A stretch of DNA of 64,000 nt from Victivallales bacterium (GTDB taxonomy: Bacteria > Verrucomicrobiota > Lentisphaeria > Oligosphaerales > Oligosphaeraceae). Shown piece after piece: positions 16,385-25,600 of this stretch. The first letter of the stretch is position 1. Each line of letters begins with the position of its first letter. Location of the stretch: assembly GCA_017535315.1 (NCBI GenBank), contig JAFXUD010000039.1:1-64000 (forward strand). Direction: 5' to 3'. The notes under the pieces were generated by a model. That model was not told the origin of the DNA. It did no database searches and was given only the letters and a program-made list of their open reading frames with translations. The position numbers and the translations under genes are program-made.

Positions 16385-17244
16385 GCACAGTCAGAGAACA
16401 GATCTGGATGTACGGGGCCGTCTGCGGCGCCTATCATACCCCGCACTACAAGCTACCAGGAGAAAACACGATGGATTGCGCGGATGCGTGCCGTAAATAC
16501 GGACTGAAAAAGGCGGTAATGGATGTCTGTGTCAAAGGCCCCGCCTACCCGTTTGACGCGGAATCGGAGAAACTCGCCTTTCTGGACGAACTCGTCTGGA
16601 CCATCTTCCCCTCAGGCAGCGTCGTAAGAAATGATTTGAACTACTACGACCGCGATGAAATCATTCGCCAAATCCAGAAATATCCCAACGTCAAGGGGGT
16701 GTTTGTCGATGACTTCCAATATCGTCGTCGCTCTCACTACACGCCCGAGATGATGACGGCGATGAAGCAGATTGTGCAAAACGCCGCGCCGCGCCCCATC
16801 AACCTCTGGCAGGTTCTCTATGCGACGGATGTCTTAACGGAGAAACTCACGCCCCATCATGCTCTCAACTACGGTGCCTACGTCGATACCGTCAGCTTTT
16901 GGAACTGGCAGCCCTTCTACATCAAGATACTGCGTGAAAACCTCGCCTATGTGGCCTCGCAATGGCCTGGCAAAAAATACAATCTGGGCATCTACCTTTG
17001 GGACTTCAGCAAGGGTGCCCCCATTGCAGATGACTTGATGCAACTTCAGCTCGATACCAGCCTTGAACTCTTGCACGAAGGGCTACTGGACGGGCTCACC
17101 ATCTGCGCCTCCTGCATCATGGGCATCGGCCTCCATTCAGAGGAAATCTTCGCGAAGTGGCTCGACCAGCACGGCGAAGAAGAACTCACGACACACGCGC
17201 CAACTGCAGCACAGCCCGCCATCGGCGACAACGAGCGGCTATAA
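16381..17244 (+). CDS. Unrecognised 287-residue protein, possibly TIM-barrel
   Basis: The start overlaps the tilS stop as ATGA, so the two are translationally coupled. The protein has no signal peptide or TM segment. Alternating hydrophobic strands with acidic ends, such as VKGVFVDDFQYRR (about 98-110), YNLGIYLWDF (about 200) and a WNWQPF segment, suggest an (alpha/beta)8 fold of glycosidase type. I do not recognise a named family. The gene lies between tilS and a PfkB kinase, and the sugar-metabolism genes around it make a carbohydrate-related cytoplasmic role possible. Confidence 0.75.
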   Translation: MSTVREQIWMYGAVCGAYHTPHYKLPGENTMDCADACRKYGLKKAVMDVCVKGPAYPFDAESEKLAFLDELVWTIFPSGSVVRNDLNYYDRDEIIRQIQKYPNVKGVFVDDFQYRRRSHYTPEMMTAMKQIVQNAAPRPINLWQVLYATDVLTEKLTPHHALNYGAYVDTVSFWNWQPFYIKILRENLAYVASQWPGKKYNLGIYLWDFSKGAPIADDLMQLQLDTSLELLHEGLLDGLTICASCIMGIGLHSEEIFAKWLDQHGEEELTTHAPTAAQPAIGDNERL

Positions 17245-17258
17245 GGAGGGGGTTAACC

Positions 17259-18248
17259 ATGGATTTTGCAGCCATTCTGCAATCTGTCTGCAAGTTGCGA
17301 ATCGGCGTCATCGGCGACTTCTGCCTGGATGTCTATTGGCACGCCGACATGCGGCGCAGCGAGCTTTCGCGCGAGACACCCCACTTTCCGCTTCCCATCG
17401 TGGAGGAGCGTCTTTCACCAGGCGGTGCGGGCAACGTGGCAGCGAACCTCTATGCCCTGCGCCCAGCCACCGTCCACTGTATCGGCCTCGTCGGCAGGGA
17501 CTGGCGCGGTTCTGCGCTTCTGGAAACGCTTGCCGCCATCGGCACCGACACATCCGCACTGATCGTCTCGCCCAATCGTGTCACCAATACATACATCAAA
17601 CCTCTACGCAAGGGCTTGACGGATGTGGTCTATGAAGACCCCAGGCTCGACTTCACCAACTATACCCCGACCTCGCCAGAAGACGAACGCCGCTTGGTTG
17701 AAGCCTTGGAGCGGCTTGCCTCCGAACTTGATGTGCTCTGCGTCTGCGACCAGATGCCATTCGGCTGCATCACGCCTATGATACGCCAGCACATCATCGA
17801 ACTAGGCAAAAACGGACTCACTGTGCTCGTCGATAGCCGTGACCACATTGGAGAGTATCGCCACGTCATCATCAAACCGAACGCCGTCGAGGCGTGCCGT
17901 GCGCTGAACCTCCCTGTCACCACGGAGATTCCCCTGCTTTTCCAAGCCGCCCCCTCCCTGGAGAAATTGACGGGAAAGCCTGTCATCATCACAGACGGCG
18001 AACAGGGCTGCATTATCTGCGAAAAAGGTGTCTGCACCCACATTCCAGCAGTCAAGGTGGCAGGTGAAATCGACATCTGCGGCGCGGGCGACACCTTCCT
18101 CTCCGCCTTCTCCTGCGCCATCGGCGCAGGCGCATCTCTTCAGGATGCCGCAAAACTGGGCTGCTATGCTTCAGCCGTCACCATACGGAAACTAAAAACC
18201 ACGGGCACCGCCTCGCCCGAGGAAATCCTGAACGTGGCCAAGCCTTGA
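17259..18248 (+). CDS. PfkB-family carbohydrate kinase
   Basis: This is a 329-residue ribokinase-superfamily enzyme. It has an N-terminal VIGDFCLDVYW, PfkB signature 1 around SPGGAGNVAANL (about 50-61), and signature 2 with the catalytic Asp in CGAGDTFLSAFSCAIGAG (about 272-289). The first half resembles the HldE/RfaE-type heptose kinase group, but no nucleotidyltransferase domain is present. AAGGAGGGGG precedes ATG 17259; the upstream open frame is only the reading-through of the previous gene's end. Substrate not determined. Confidence 0.88.
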   Translation: MDFAAILQSVCKLRIGVIGDFCLDVYWHADMRRSELSRETPHFPLPIVEERLSPGGAGNVAANLYALRPATVHCIGLVGRDWRGSALLETLAAIGTDTSALIVSPNRVTNTYIKPLRKGLTDVVYEDPRLDFTNYTPTSPEDERRLVEALERLASELDVLCVCDQMPFGCITPMIRQHIIELGKNGLTVLVDSRDHIGEYRHVIIKPNAVEACRALNLPVTTEIPLLFQAAPSLEKLTGKPVIITDGEQGCIICEKGVCTHIPAVKVAGEIDICGAGDTFLSAFSCAIGAGASLQDAAKLGCYASAVTIRKLKTTGTASPEEILNVAKP

Positions 18249-18305
18249 CGCGCATCTGCCAGCACCTCTTTTTCCACGTTTTTTTCTGCCGCACCTATGG
18301 GGGTC

Positions 18306-18695
18306 TTACCCTACGGGAATAGAGCATTTCACTAAAGCATCCACCTCTTGCATAAGGGAGGCAACCTTTTTCTGCCCCAAATCATCTCTTTTGCATTGTT
18401 GTATTATAAGGCACAATGTGAAGAGCCTGGAGCAAAGTGTCCGCATTTCATTCGGATTGTCATCAGCCATCTGCTTGAGCCAGCCCATGAAACCATCCAG
18501 ATAGCCAGCCACAAAAAGCAGGATTTTCGCCTTGTTAAGCAAAACAGGCTTTTTGCTCTTTCCATTCACCCAATTGGAGACAGTGCCAGTTTTCACATCG
18601 AATATCACACCAGCTTGCCTATAGCTGCAAGACCATTCTGTCAGCTTTTCGCGCAGCGCATCGCGCAGACTATCTGGATTCTCCAAGGCTTTCAT
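18306..18695 (-). CDS. Small HTH-type DNA-binding protein, putative
   Basis: This 129-residue protein has a Xre-like helix-turn-helix pattern near residues 20-50 (SYRQAGVIFDVKTGTVSNWV, then NGK). The C-terminal half is helical and hydrophobic. No close family is recognised. A near-consensus promoter (TTGACA, 17 bp, TATTAT) lies on the same strand about 130 bp upstream, which supports a real gene. The ribosome binding site is weak. Confidence 0.6.
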   Translation of the reverse strand: MKALENPDSLRDALREKLTEWSCSYRQAGVIFDVKTGTVSNWVNGKSKKPVLLNKAKILLFVAGYLDGFMGWLKQMADDNPNEMRTLCSRLFTLCLIIQQCKRDDLGQKKVASLMQEVDALVKCSIPVG

Positions 18696-18824
18696 ATGTC
18701 AGCCATCCATAAACAGAGACAAAAAAAGTGATGCCATCAGATTCTCTCTGCAATTAAGAAAAATAAGGTCATATAGACCCCGTCATGTAAAATGTTCAGA
18801 GGACGTATCTGGCATCACGCTATT

Positions 18825-18853
18825 ATAATACCACCCAATTTCCCGCTTGTCAA
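18825..18853 (-). promoter_or_regulatory. Consensus promoter for the HTH gene
   Basis: Read on the minus strand, TTGACA (18853-18848), a 17-bp spacer and TATTAT (18830-18825) make the closest match to a sigma-70 consensus seen in the window. The predicted leader before the start at 18695 is about 120 nt. Confidence 0.6.
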
Positions 18854-18907
18854 ATCCTTTTTCACTTTTTTTTGCATTGAGGCCAAATAGTCTCCCAGAA
18901 TACCGTA

Positions 18908-18968
18908 TCGTTATAATTCTACTTTGTCAATATTATACGATTGCAAAAACAACGATAAATGGTATAAT
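18908..18968 (+). promoter_or_regulatory. Promoter region of the FAD-oxidoreductase cluster
   Basis: TTGCAA at 18941-18946 and TATAAT at 18963-18968 are separated by 16 bp, but the start would then fall inside or just after the ribosome site of the following micro-ORF. An alternative -10 (TATTAT, about 18931) lies upstream. An imperfect inverted repeat, ATCGTTATAAT (18908-18918) with ATTATACGAT (about 18931-18940), overlaps the region and could be an operator. Confidence 0.4.
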
Positions 18969-18976
18969 AAAGGAGC

Positions 18977-19015
18977 ATGATTTTAACAAATTCTCCCCAT
19001 GAGCAACGACCATGA
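18977..19015 (+). CDS. 12-codon micro-ORF coupled to the FAD oxidoreductase
   Basis: An AAAGGAG Shine-Dalgarno is followed by ATG and twelve codons (MILTNSPHEQRP) ending in TGA at 19013-19015. That stop overlaps the ATG of the next gene (ATGA). The FAD-oxidoreductase start itself has no good ribosome site, so the micro-ORF probably supplies translation by coupling. It may be a leader peptide or just a landing site. Confidence 0.45.
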   Translation: MILTNSPHEQRP

Positions 19016-20784
19016 AATATCTATCACATAAGTCAGACATCTGCATCGTCGGCGGCGGCATCTCGGGAATGTGCGCAGCCGTGGCAGCGGCGCGGCATGG
19101 AGCCAGCGTCGTCCTCATCAACGACCGTCCCGTACTTGGGGGCAACGCCTCCAGCGAGGTGCGCATGTGGTTCAGCGGTGCGCATGGTGAAAACATGCGG
19201 GAGACAGGGCTGGTCGAGGAGATCAACCTGGAGAACAACTACCGCAACCCCTCCTCCAATTTCTCCATCTGGGACAGCGTGATGTACGAGTTCGTCAAAT
19301 ACTGCCCAGGCGTCGAACTCTTCCTGAACTGCTCCGTCAATAACGCCAAGATGAATGATGACGGCACCATCCGCTCTGTGACGGGCTGGCAGGGTACCGC
19401 CGAAACCTGGCACACCTTTAGCGCGGAACTCTTTTTGGACTGCTCAGGAGACAGCATCCTCTCCACACTCACGGGCGCTGAATACCGCATCGGACGCGAA
19501 GCACGCGCAGAGTTCGGCGAAGACATCGAGCCCGAGGAAACCGACCGCAAGACCATGGGCATGAGCTGCCTGCTCCAAGCCCGCGAAACCGACCATCCCG
19601 TCACCTATATTCCGCCCAAGTGGGCACGTGTCTTCAACAGCCCAGACGATATTCCAAACCGCCACATCGGATTCAAGGGCCTCAACAACTTCTGGTGGAT
19701 TGAACTCGGTGGCGAAGACGATTCCATTCACGATACCGAAGCCCTGCGGGACAGGCTACTCCCCATCGCGTTCGGTGTCTGGGACCTCATCAAGAACCGC
19801 GGCAACTACGGCGCAGACAACTGGGAGCTGGAGTGGGTCGGCTTCCTGCCTGGCAAGCGCGAAAGCCGCCGCTACATCGGCGCGCACATCCTTACCCAAA
19901 ACGAGGTCCGCGCCGAGGGCCGCTTCGACGACCTCATCGCATACGGCGGCTGGACAATGGACGACCACAACCCAGGCGGCTTCGACTACCCAGGGCATCC
20001 GACCATCTTCCACCCCGCCCCCTCGCCATACGGCATCCCCTACCGCTGCCTCTACTCGCGCAACATCAAGAACCTGATGTTCGCGGGACGGAATGTGAGC
20101 GTCACCCATGCGGCGATGAGCTCCACGCGCGTGATGTTCACCTGCGCCACCTTGGGACAGGCGGCGGGCACCGCTGCCGCCATCGCCATACGCGAGAAAT
20201 GCACGCCCGCTGGCGTCTATGAACACCACATCCCTGAACTGCGCCAGACACTAGCCGACGACGATTCCTACCTGCCCTGGTTCACGCGCGCCATACCAGA
20301 ACTCTCGCGAACAGCCCGCCTCACCGCCTCCGAAGGCGATCCTGAGCCGCTCCGCAATGGTATCGACCGCCCCGTGAAGGACGCCTCTGGCACGTGGGAT
20401 GACAACTCGTGGGCAGGTGCGCCAGGCTCCTGGGTGCAGTATGAGTTCGAGGCCCCCTCGCACGTCACGCTGGCACGTTTCACTTTCGATTCAGACCTGA
20501 ACCGCAAAGGGAAAGGCGAGGCGTCAAACCACTGGGAGAAAAACATTCTGAGCAACTATCCGCTCCACCAGCCGCCCAGGACAGTCCCGCCCACCATCGT
20601 CAAATCCTTCCGCATCGAGGCAAAACGCCAAGACGGCACCTGGCAGACCATCTTCCATGAGGGAAACAACTATCAGCGGCTAGTCAAAGTACCTATTGAC
20701 GCCACCACCGCCGCCATCCGCTTCGTCCCCGAATCAACCTGGGGAACGGCCATCTGCAAACTGTTCGCATTTGAGGTAAAATAA
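19012..20784 (+). CDS. FAD-dependent oxidoreductase with C-terminal discoidin-like domain
   Basis: A 590-residue flavoprotein with an N-terminal Rossmann motif ICIVGGGISGMCAAVAAARH (about 10-29) and the RPVLGGNASSEVRMW motif typical of the FAD_oxidored group found beside polysaccharide-degrading genes. The C-terminal 140 residues (from WDDNSWAGAPGSWVQYEF) look like a discoidin/F5-8C beta-sandwich. No signal peptide is visible, so it is probably cytoplasmic. It heads a cluster with a sugar-binding lipoprotein, an SDR and a huge GH42-like protein; oxidation of a sugar or polyol is a reasonable guess. Confidence 0.85.
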   Translation: MKYLSHKSDICIVGGGISGMCAAVAAARHGASVVLINDRPVLGGNASSEVRMWFSGAHGENMRETGLVEEINLENNYRNPSSNFSIWDSVMYEFVKYCPGVELFLNCSVNNAKMNDDGTIRSVTGWQGTAETWHTFSAELFLDCSGDSILSTLTGAEYRIGREARAEFGEDIEPEETDRKTMGMSCLLQARETDHPVTYIPPKWARVFNSPDDIPNRHIGFKGLNNFWWIELGGEDDSIHDTEALRDRLLPIAFGVWDLIKNRGNYGADNWELEWVGFLPGKRESRRYIGAHILTQNEVRAEGRFDDLIAYGGWTMDDHNPGGFDYPGHPTIFHPAPSPYGIPYRCLYSRNIKNLMFAGRNVSVTHAAMSSTRVMFTCATLGQAAGTAAAIAIREKCTPAGVYEHHIPELRQTLADDDSYLPWFTRAIPELSRTARLTASEGDPEPLRNGIDRPVKDASGTWDDNSWAGAPGSWVQYEFEAPSHVTLARFTFDSDLNRKGKGEASNHWEKNILSNYPLHQPPRTVPPTIVKSFRIEAKRQDGTWQTIFHEGNNYQRLVKVPIDATTAAIRFVPESTWGTAICKLFAFEVK

Positions 20785-20804
20785 CAACAGGAGAAACGAG
20801 AAAA

Positions 20805-21755
20805 ATGAAACTGAAGAAACTATTCCTTGTTCTGGCAGCAGGGCTGCTTGTCTTTGGCTGTGGCAAGAAGCAGGAGGCGGCGAAGAAGACCATCCGCATC
20901 GGCGTCTCGATTCCCGCCGCGACGCACGGCTGGGCAGGGGGCGTCGTCTGGGCAGCAGAACAGACGCAGAAGAAATACAAAGGGACGGATGTTGAAATTC
21001 TTTTCGCAACCGCCTCGAACCCCACCGAGCAGGCGAACAGCATTGAGGACCTGCTTATTCGCGATTTGAACGGACTCGTCGTGATGGCGCAGGAACCTGG
21101 TCCGCTCACGCAGGTCTGTAAACGTGCCAAGGAGCAAGGCATCTTCCTGACCATCGTCTCCAACCCGCTCACGGAACCGATTGAAGATATCTTCGTCAAC
21201 GGGGACAACACGAGCTTCGGCGAGGCGGCTGGCAAGGCTATCATCAAGCTCCTGGACGGCAAAGGCGACATCCTTGTGATGGAGGGCATCCCCTGCCCCA
21301 TCAACACGCAGCGCGTGACTGGTTTCAACGAAGCCCTGAAGGCCGCACCTGGCATCCGCGTCATGGAATCGCAACCCGCCAACTGGAACACGGAGAAGGG
21401 GCTGGCACTCATGGAGAGCTACCTGTTGAAATATCCGAAAATCGACGCTGTCTGGGCTGGTGACGATGATGTCCTGCTGGGGGCCATCAAGGCCTATCGC
21501 GAATCGGGCCGCAAAGACGTGAAGGCCTTTGTGGGCGGCGGCGGCAGCAAGCTGATTGTCAAGCCCATCCTGGACGGCGACCCGCTCATCAAGGCAACCG
21601 TCACCTACCCGCCACAGATGATTTCCAAAGCCATTGACGAAACCGTCGTGGTGCTGCGTGGCGAAGCCCCGCCCCAGAAGGAGATCATCATCAAATCGCA
21701 GATTGTCGATAAGGATAGTGCCCAAGAGCACTACTTCCCCGAATCCGTGTATTAA
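20805..21755 (+). CDS. Sugar-type ABC substrate-binding lipoprotein
   Basis: The 316-residue protein has a lipoprotein signal with lipobox LLVFGC near residue 19 and the periplasmic-binding-protein type-1 (RbsB-like) fold. That fold shows IRIGVSIPAATHGWAGGV, ASNPTEQANSIEDLLIRDLNG and the later AVWAGDDDVLLGAIKA. AGGAG precedes the start. No permease or ATPase gene is adjacent, so it either works with a transporter elsewhere or acts as a sensor. Confidence 0.88.
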   Translation: MKLKKLFLVLAAGLLVFGCGKKQEAAKKTIRIGVSIPAATHGWAGGVVWAAEQTQKKYKGTDVEILFATASNPTEQANSIEDLLIRDLNGLVVMAQEPGPLTQVCKRAKEQGIFLTIVSNPLTEPIEDIFVNGDNTSFGEAAGKAIIKLLDGKGDILVMEGIPCPINTQRVTGFNEALKAAPGIRVMESQPANWNTEKGLALMESYLLKYPKIDAVWAGDDDVLLGAIKAYRESGRKDVKAFVGGGGSKLIVKPILDGDPLIKATVTYPPQMISKAIDETVVVLRGEAPPQKEIIIKSQIVDKDSAQEHYFPESVY

Positions 21756-21811
21756 TCGTCCTGGATTCACGTTCCTTCAAAGCGTGAACAACAAAAAAAA
21801 GGAGCCAAAGA

Positions 21812-22561
21812 ATGGAACTGAAACTGGATTTTACAGGTTATGTGGCGATGTGCAGCGGCGGTGCCTCTGGCATGGGGCTTCTCTGCGGGCAGAAGTTCGC
21901 GCAGTCTGGCGCAAAGGTGGTGCTATGCGACGTAAACGAAGAGGCCGCGAAGGCGAAGGCACAGGAGATTTGCGACAACGGCGGCGAAGCCATCGGGCTT
22001 GGTGTCGATGTACGCAAATTCAGCGATATTGAGAAGGCGGTGAAGACGACGGTTGAGAAATGGGGGCGCATCGACTACCTCATCAATGCGGCGGGCGGCG
22101 CATCCTCCCGCATCTTCTCCTGCAAGGACGCCTGGTACGAGCGTGACCCTGCCATCATCGAATGGGGACTTGACGTCAACCTGAAGGGTGCCGTGCTCTT
22201 TAGCCGTGGTGTCATTGGCGAGATGATCAAGAACAAGCACGGTGTCATCATCACTTTCGGCTCCGTCACAGGCGAAGAAGGCAGTGCGCAGTGCGTAGAT
22301 TATGCGGCGGCGAAGTCTGCCATGCACGGTGTCACCAAAGGGCTGGCGCAAATCGGCGCGCCGCACGGCGTTCGTGCCTGCTGTGTCATCCCTGGCCCCG
22401 TGCTGACGCGCCCTGCCATGGCCAATATGAAGACGGCCCTCGGACGTGCCGCCGAACCGTGGGAGCTCTGCGACTTCATCATGTACCTCTGCGATGACAA
22501 GCAGGGCGGCTTCATCACGGGTTCCGCCCACCTCATTGATGGCGGTCGGCTACTTCTCTAA
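21812..22561 (+). CDS. SDR-family oxidoreductase
   Basis: A 249-residue classical short-chain dehydrogenase. The cofactor motif is SGGASGMG (about 11-18), VVLCDVN places an acidic residue at the end of strand 2 (NAD preference likely), NAAGG is present, and the active site has Ser in ITFGSVTG and Tyr/Lys in DYAAAKSAMHG (YxxxK). AAGGAG lies upstream. In this cluster it probably oxidises a sugar or sugar derivative; substrate unknown. Confidence 0.9.
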   Translation: MELKLDFTGYVAMCSGGASGMGLLCGQKFAQSGAKVVLCDVNEEAAKAKAQEICDNGGEAIGLGVDVRKFSDIEKAVKTTVEKWGRIDYLINAAGGASSRIFSCKDAWYERDPAIIEWGLDVNLKGAVLFSRGVIGEMIKNKHGVIITFGSVTGEEGSAQCVDYAAAKSAMHGVTKGLAQIGAPHGVRACCVIPGPVLTRPAMANMKTALGRAAEPWELCDFIMYLCDDKQGGFITGSAHLIDGGRLLL

Positions 22562-22672
22562 TCTTCGCTTAGCGCGTGCTTCATCTCAATGTGCGCGCTC
22601 GCGCACATCAGCAGCCTTCCCCCTCTTCCCTAGTGCGCGTGCAGCACGCACAATCCTCCAAAGAAAACCATT

Positions 22673-25600
22673 ATGAAAAGAGTCCTCTTTCTATCCTGCA
22701 TTTTGACCTTGGCGGCATTCGCCTCCGATTTTCGTGTTGACAATAAAGCTCTTGAAGCGGAGTTCTCCTTCAAGGGGGGCGGCATCACGCAGCTGACGCG
22801 CAAAAAGAACAATGCAGTTCTCAGCTTCCCTGGGTACACCAGTGTCACGGAGCGCGTCTTTGCGCAGGCGGGAGAAGTCTCCTTGCAGGAAACCTTTGCA
22901 AATCTGGAGTACCGCATGGTAAGCTACACGCGTACTCCGCAACACGGCTATGACGTGACGCTGACCACGCAGGGCACGGCATGTTTCGACTGGCTGCGCA
23001 TCACCAAGACCTTCGCTTTCCCGCACAACAAGGAAAACTTCACGGTTCTTTACACGCTGAAGAACCTGGACAGCAAGCCGCACTTTGCAGGGATGTGGCT
23101 CAAGACCTTCTTCGCGCTCTACGACGAGGCTGGCTCCTCGAACCGCATCATGCAGCCACGCAACGGCGAGTTGACGGAAATCACCCACCCTGGCAGCGCA
23201 ACGCACGACGAATGGAGCCCCACGCCTGGCCTTTCACTTGTCTCCATTGGCGGCAAGGAAAGCAACCAGGGGATTGTCGCCACATTGCCGCCCACCGTCT
23301 GCGCGGGCTTCTACAGTTGGTGCTCGGCACGCCATGGCTCCACCCTCAACACCTTTGAGATGATTACCCGCGAGATGGAGCTCCCCGCCAAAGGTGAAAT
23401 CTCCTTCCTCGCCACCTTTACTGTCAGCGACAATGCAGCCGAACTGGCGCGAAGGCTCGCAAAAGGACCTGAATACAAAATCACCGAAAGCCAGGGGCGC
23501 GAGGCCTCCTGCATCCCAGGCACCCCCGCCTATCGTCCCTACAAGGCAATCAAAACAGGCGTCTTCGGCGACTTCAGCAGCTACGTCGATTTCGTGATTC
23601 CTCGCCAGTTCAACGAAAGCATCCGTTCCGCCATCCTTCCGCCAGACGCTGATCCCGCGCGTGTCGCAGTCTATGAACTTTGCAACAAACGCGTTGATAG
23701 AGACCGTCCCCTGCCATCAACCGTCAAAACCCTTCCAGACGGCACTAAACGCCTGCTCTTCAAAGTCCCTTCCATGGGCGGCCATGGGCACCTCTACACC
23801 AGTATCGATGAAAATGGCGTCGCCTTCGACAAGTTCAACGGCCTCAACCCACGCCCCTGCCTTGGCAAAGTCAACATGATTTGCCGCATCGTTCTTGACG
23901 CGGAGCCGAACAGCGCCCCGCCCTTGGATGTCGATGCGCCTGAACTGGTCTTCAATGCCTCTTTCGAAAAGCCCAACGCCAACAACGACTTCGCTGACGG
24001 ATACTTCTGGCACTCCATGATGCTCCGCCGCAAACTCCACTTCTGGGAGAAGGATGCTGGGCGGAACGGTACCTACGGCATCCGCCTCAAGCAGGAAGGA
24101 CAGCCGACCCCTCCCGTATTCAGCCTCGATTTTCTGGCGGAGCCTGACAAAAGATACAATTTCAGCGCATGGGTGAAATGCGACAACCCCGACCAGAAAT
24201 ACGCCATCGTCTATGTGATTCCCTACGATGCGGGGCAAAAGCCCATTCAGTCCTCCAAGGTTTACATTGACAACGCCAGTGCAACCTATCCATGGAGACG
24301 TATCTCCAAGAAGTTCCAGCTTCCCAAGGAGGCGGTCACCTTCAGCATCTTCTTCCAGCTCGCTGCGGCAGGCAAAGAGAACACCATGTGGATAGACGAT
24401 GTCTCCCTCGTGCCCGATGATTTCTTTTTCGTCCCGAAGCCAGCTCTTGAAATAGCCCGCGAGACCGCCATTCTGAACGGCTACACCCCCCTGCCCCTGA
24501 TGGAGACCATCGACCACAGCTATGTGACTCCGCACGAGAAGTGGTTCAAGCCAGCGGCCTTCCAAGCGCCCGACATCCTCTACTGCTGCACCATCATTGG
24601 CAGCAATGAGGATGCTTCGCGGCGGCAAATCGTTGAGCTTTCCCAACGCATGGATTTGAACTACACCTTCATCCCGCTGCTTCTTAAACTCAATGGCATC
24701 AAGAGCAAATATTCATTTGGCGTTGGCCAGGCCCTCACGGAAACCTACCTTGAGCCCTATTCCATCGAGCGCATCAAGGCACTCAAGAGCCTTCCAAAAC
24801 TCGCCCTTGTCCAAGGCATCGAGTTCGACAAGCACGATTCCAACCAGGCTCTCACCAATGTGCTTGCTGACTTGCAGGCAAAAGGCGTTGAGTTCGTCTT
24901 CCTGAACTGCAAAATGATTCCGCAGAGTTTGACAGGAAAAGCCCTCAAGCAGACACCTCCTGAATGGTTCCTCATCCCCCGTATGAACGACAACAAGCGG
25001 TTCAACCGCTACATGGAGGTCTACGAGAAGGCATTTGTCTTCGACTTCAGCAATGCGCACTATGCGATGCTGCAAAACTTTATAAGCACGCCACCAGAAA
25101 TGCGCAACCAGATATCGCCCGCCTATTTCAGCCGCGACTTCCCCTTCTGGGAATACCCCTTCCTCCCCCTTGCCAAGGCAATTCGTCAAAAGGCAGGAAT
25201 CACCCCAGATGCATTGTTCACCGCCGCCGAATACAAGGAAGGCACGCTTTCCTTCAAGTTGAATGCAACCCAGGAAACCAACGCGCGTCTCCGCATCGAA
25301 TATAAAACCACCTTCCGCTCGACGGATGCCACCACCGTGCAGGATGTCTCCCTCAAGACGGGTGAAAACAGCATCCAGGCAAGTACCCCTGAACTTCCAG
25401 GCGGCTGCCACATCGTCCACTACAAGTTGATGAACACCGCCGACAAGGTCATTGATGCAGGCGCCCTCCGATTCGACACTCCAGTCCAGTCGCCAATCAG
25501 CATCGAATACGCCCATAAGGACCGCATCTACGCCACCAGGAAACCCATTGAGTTTTCCGTCACTGCGGAGAATATCCAGGCAGGCGATGTGATTCAGGTC

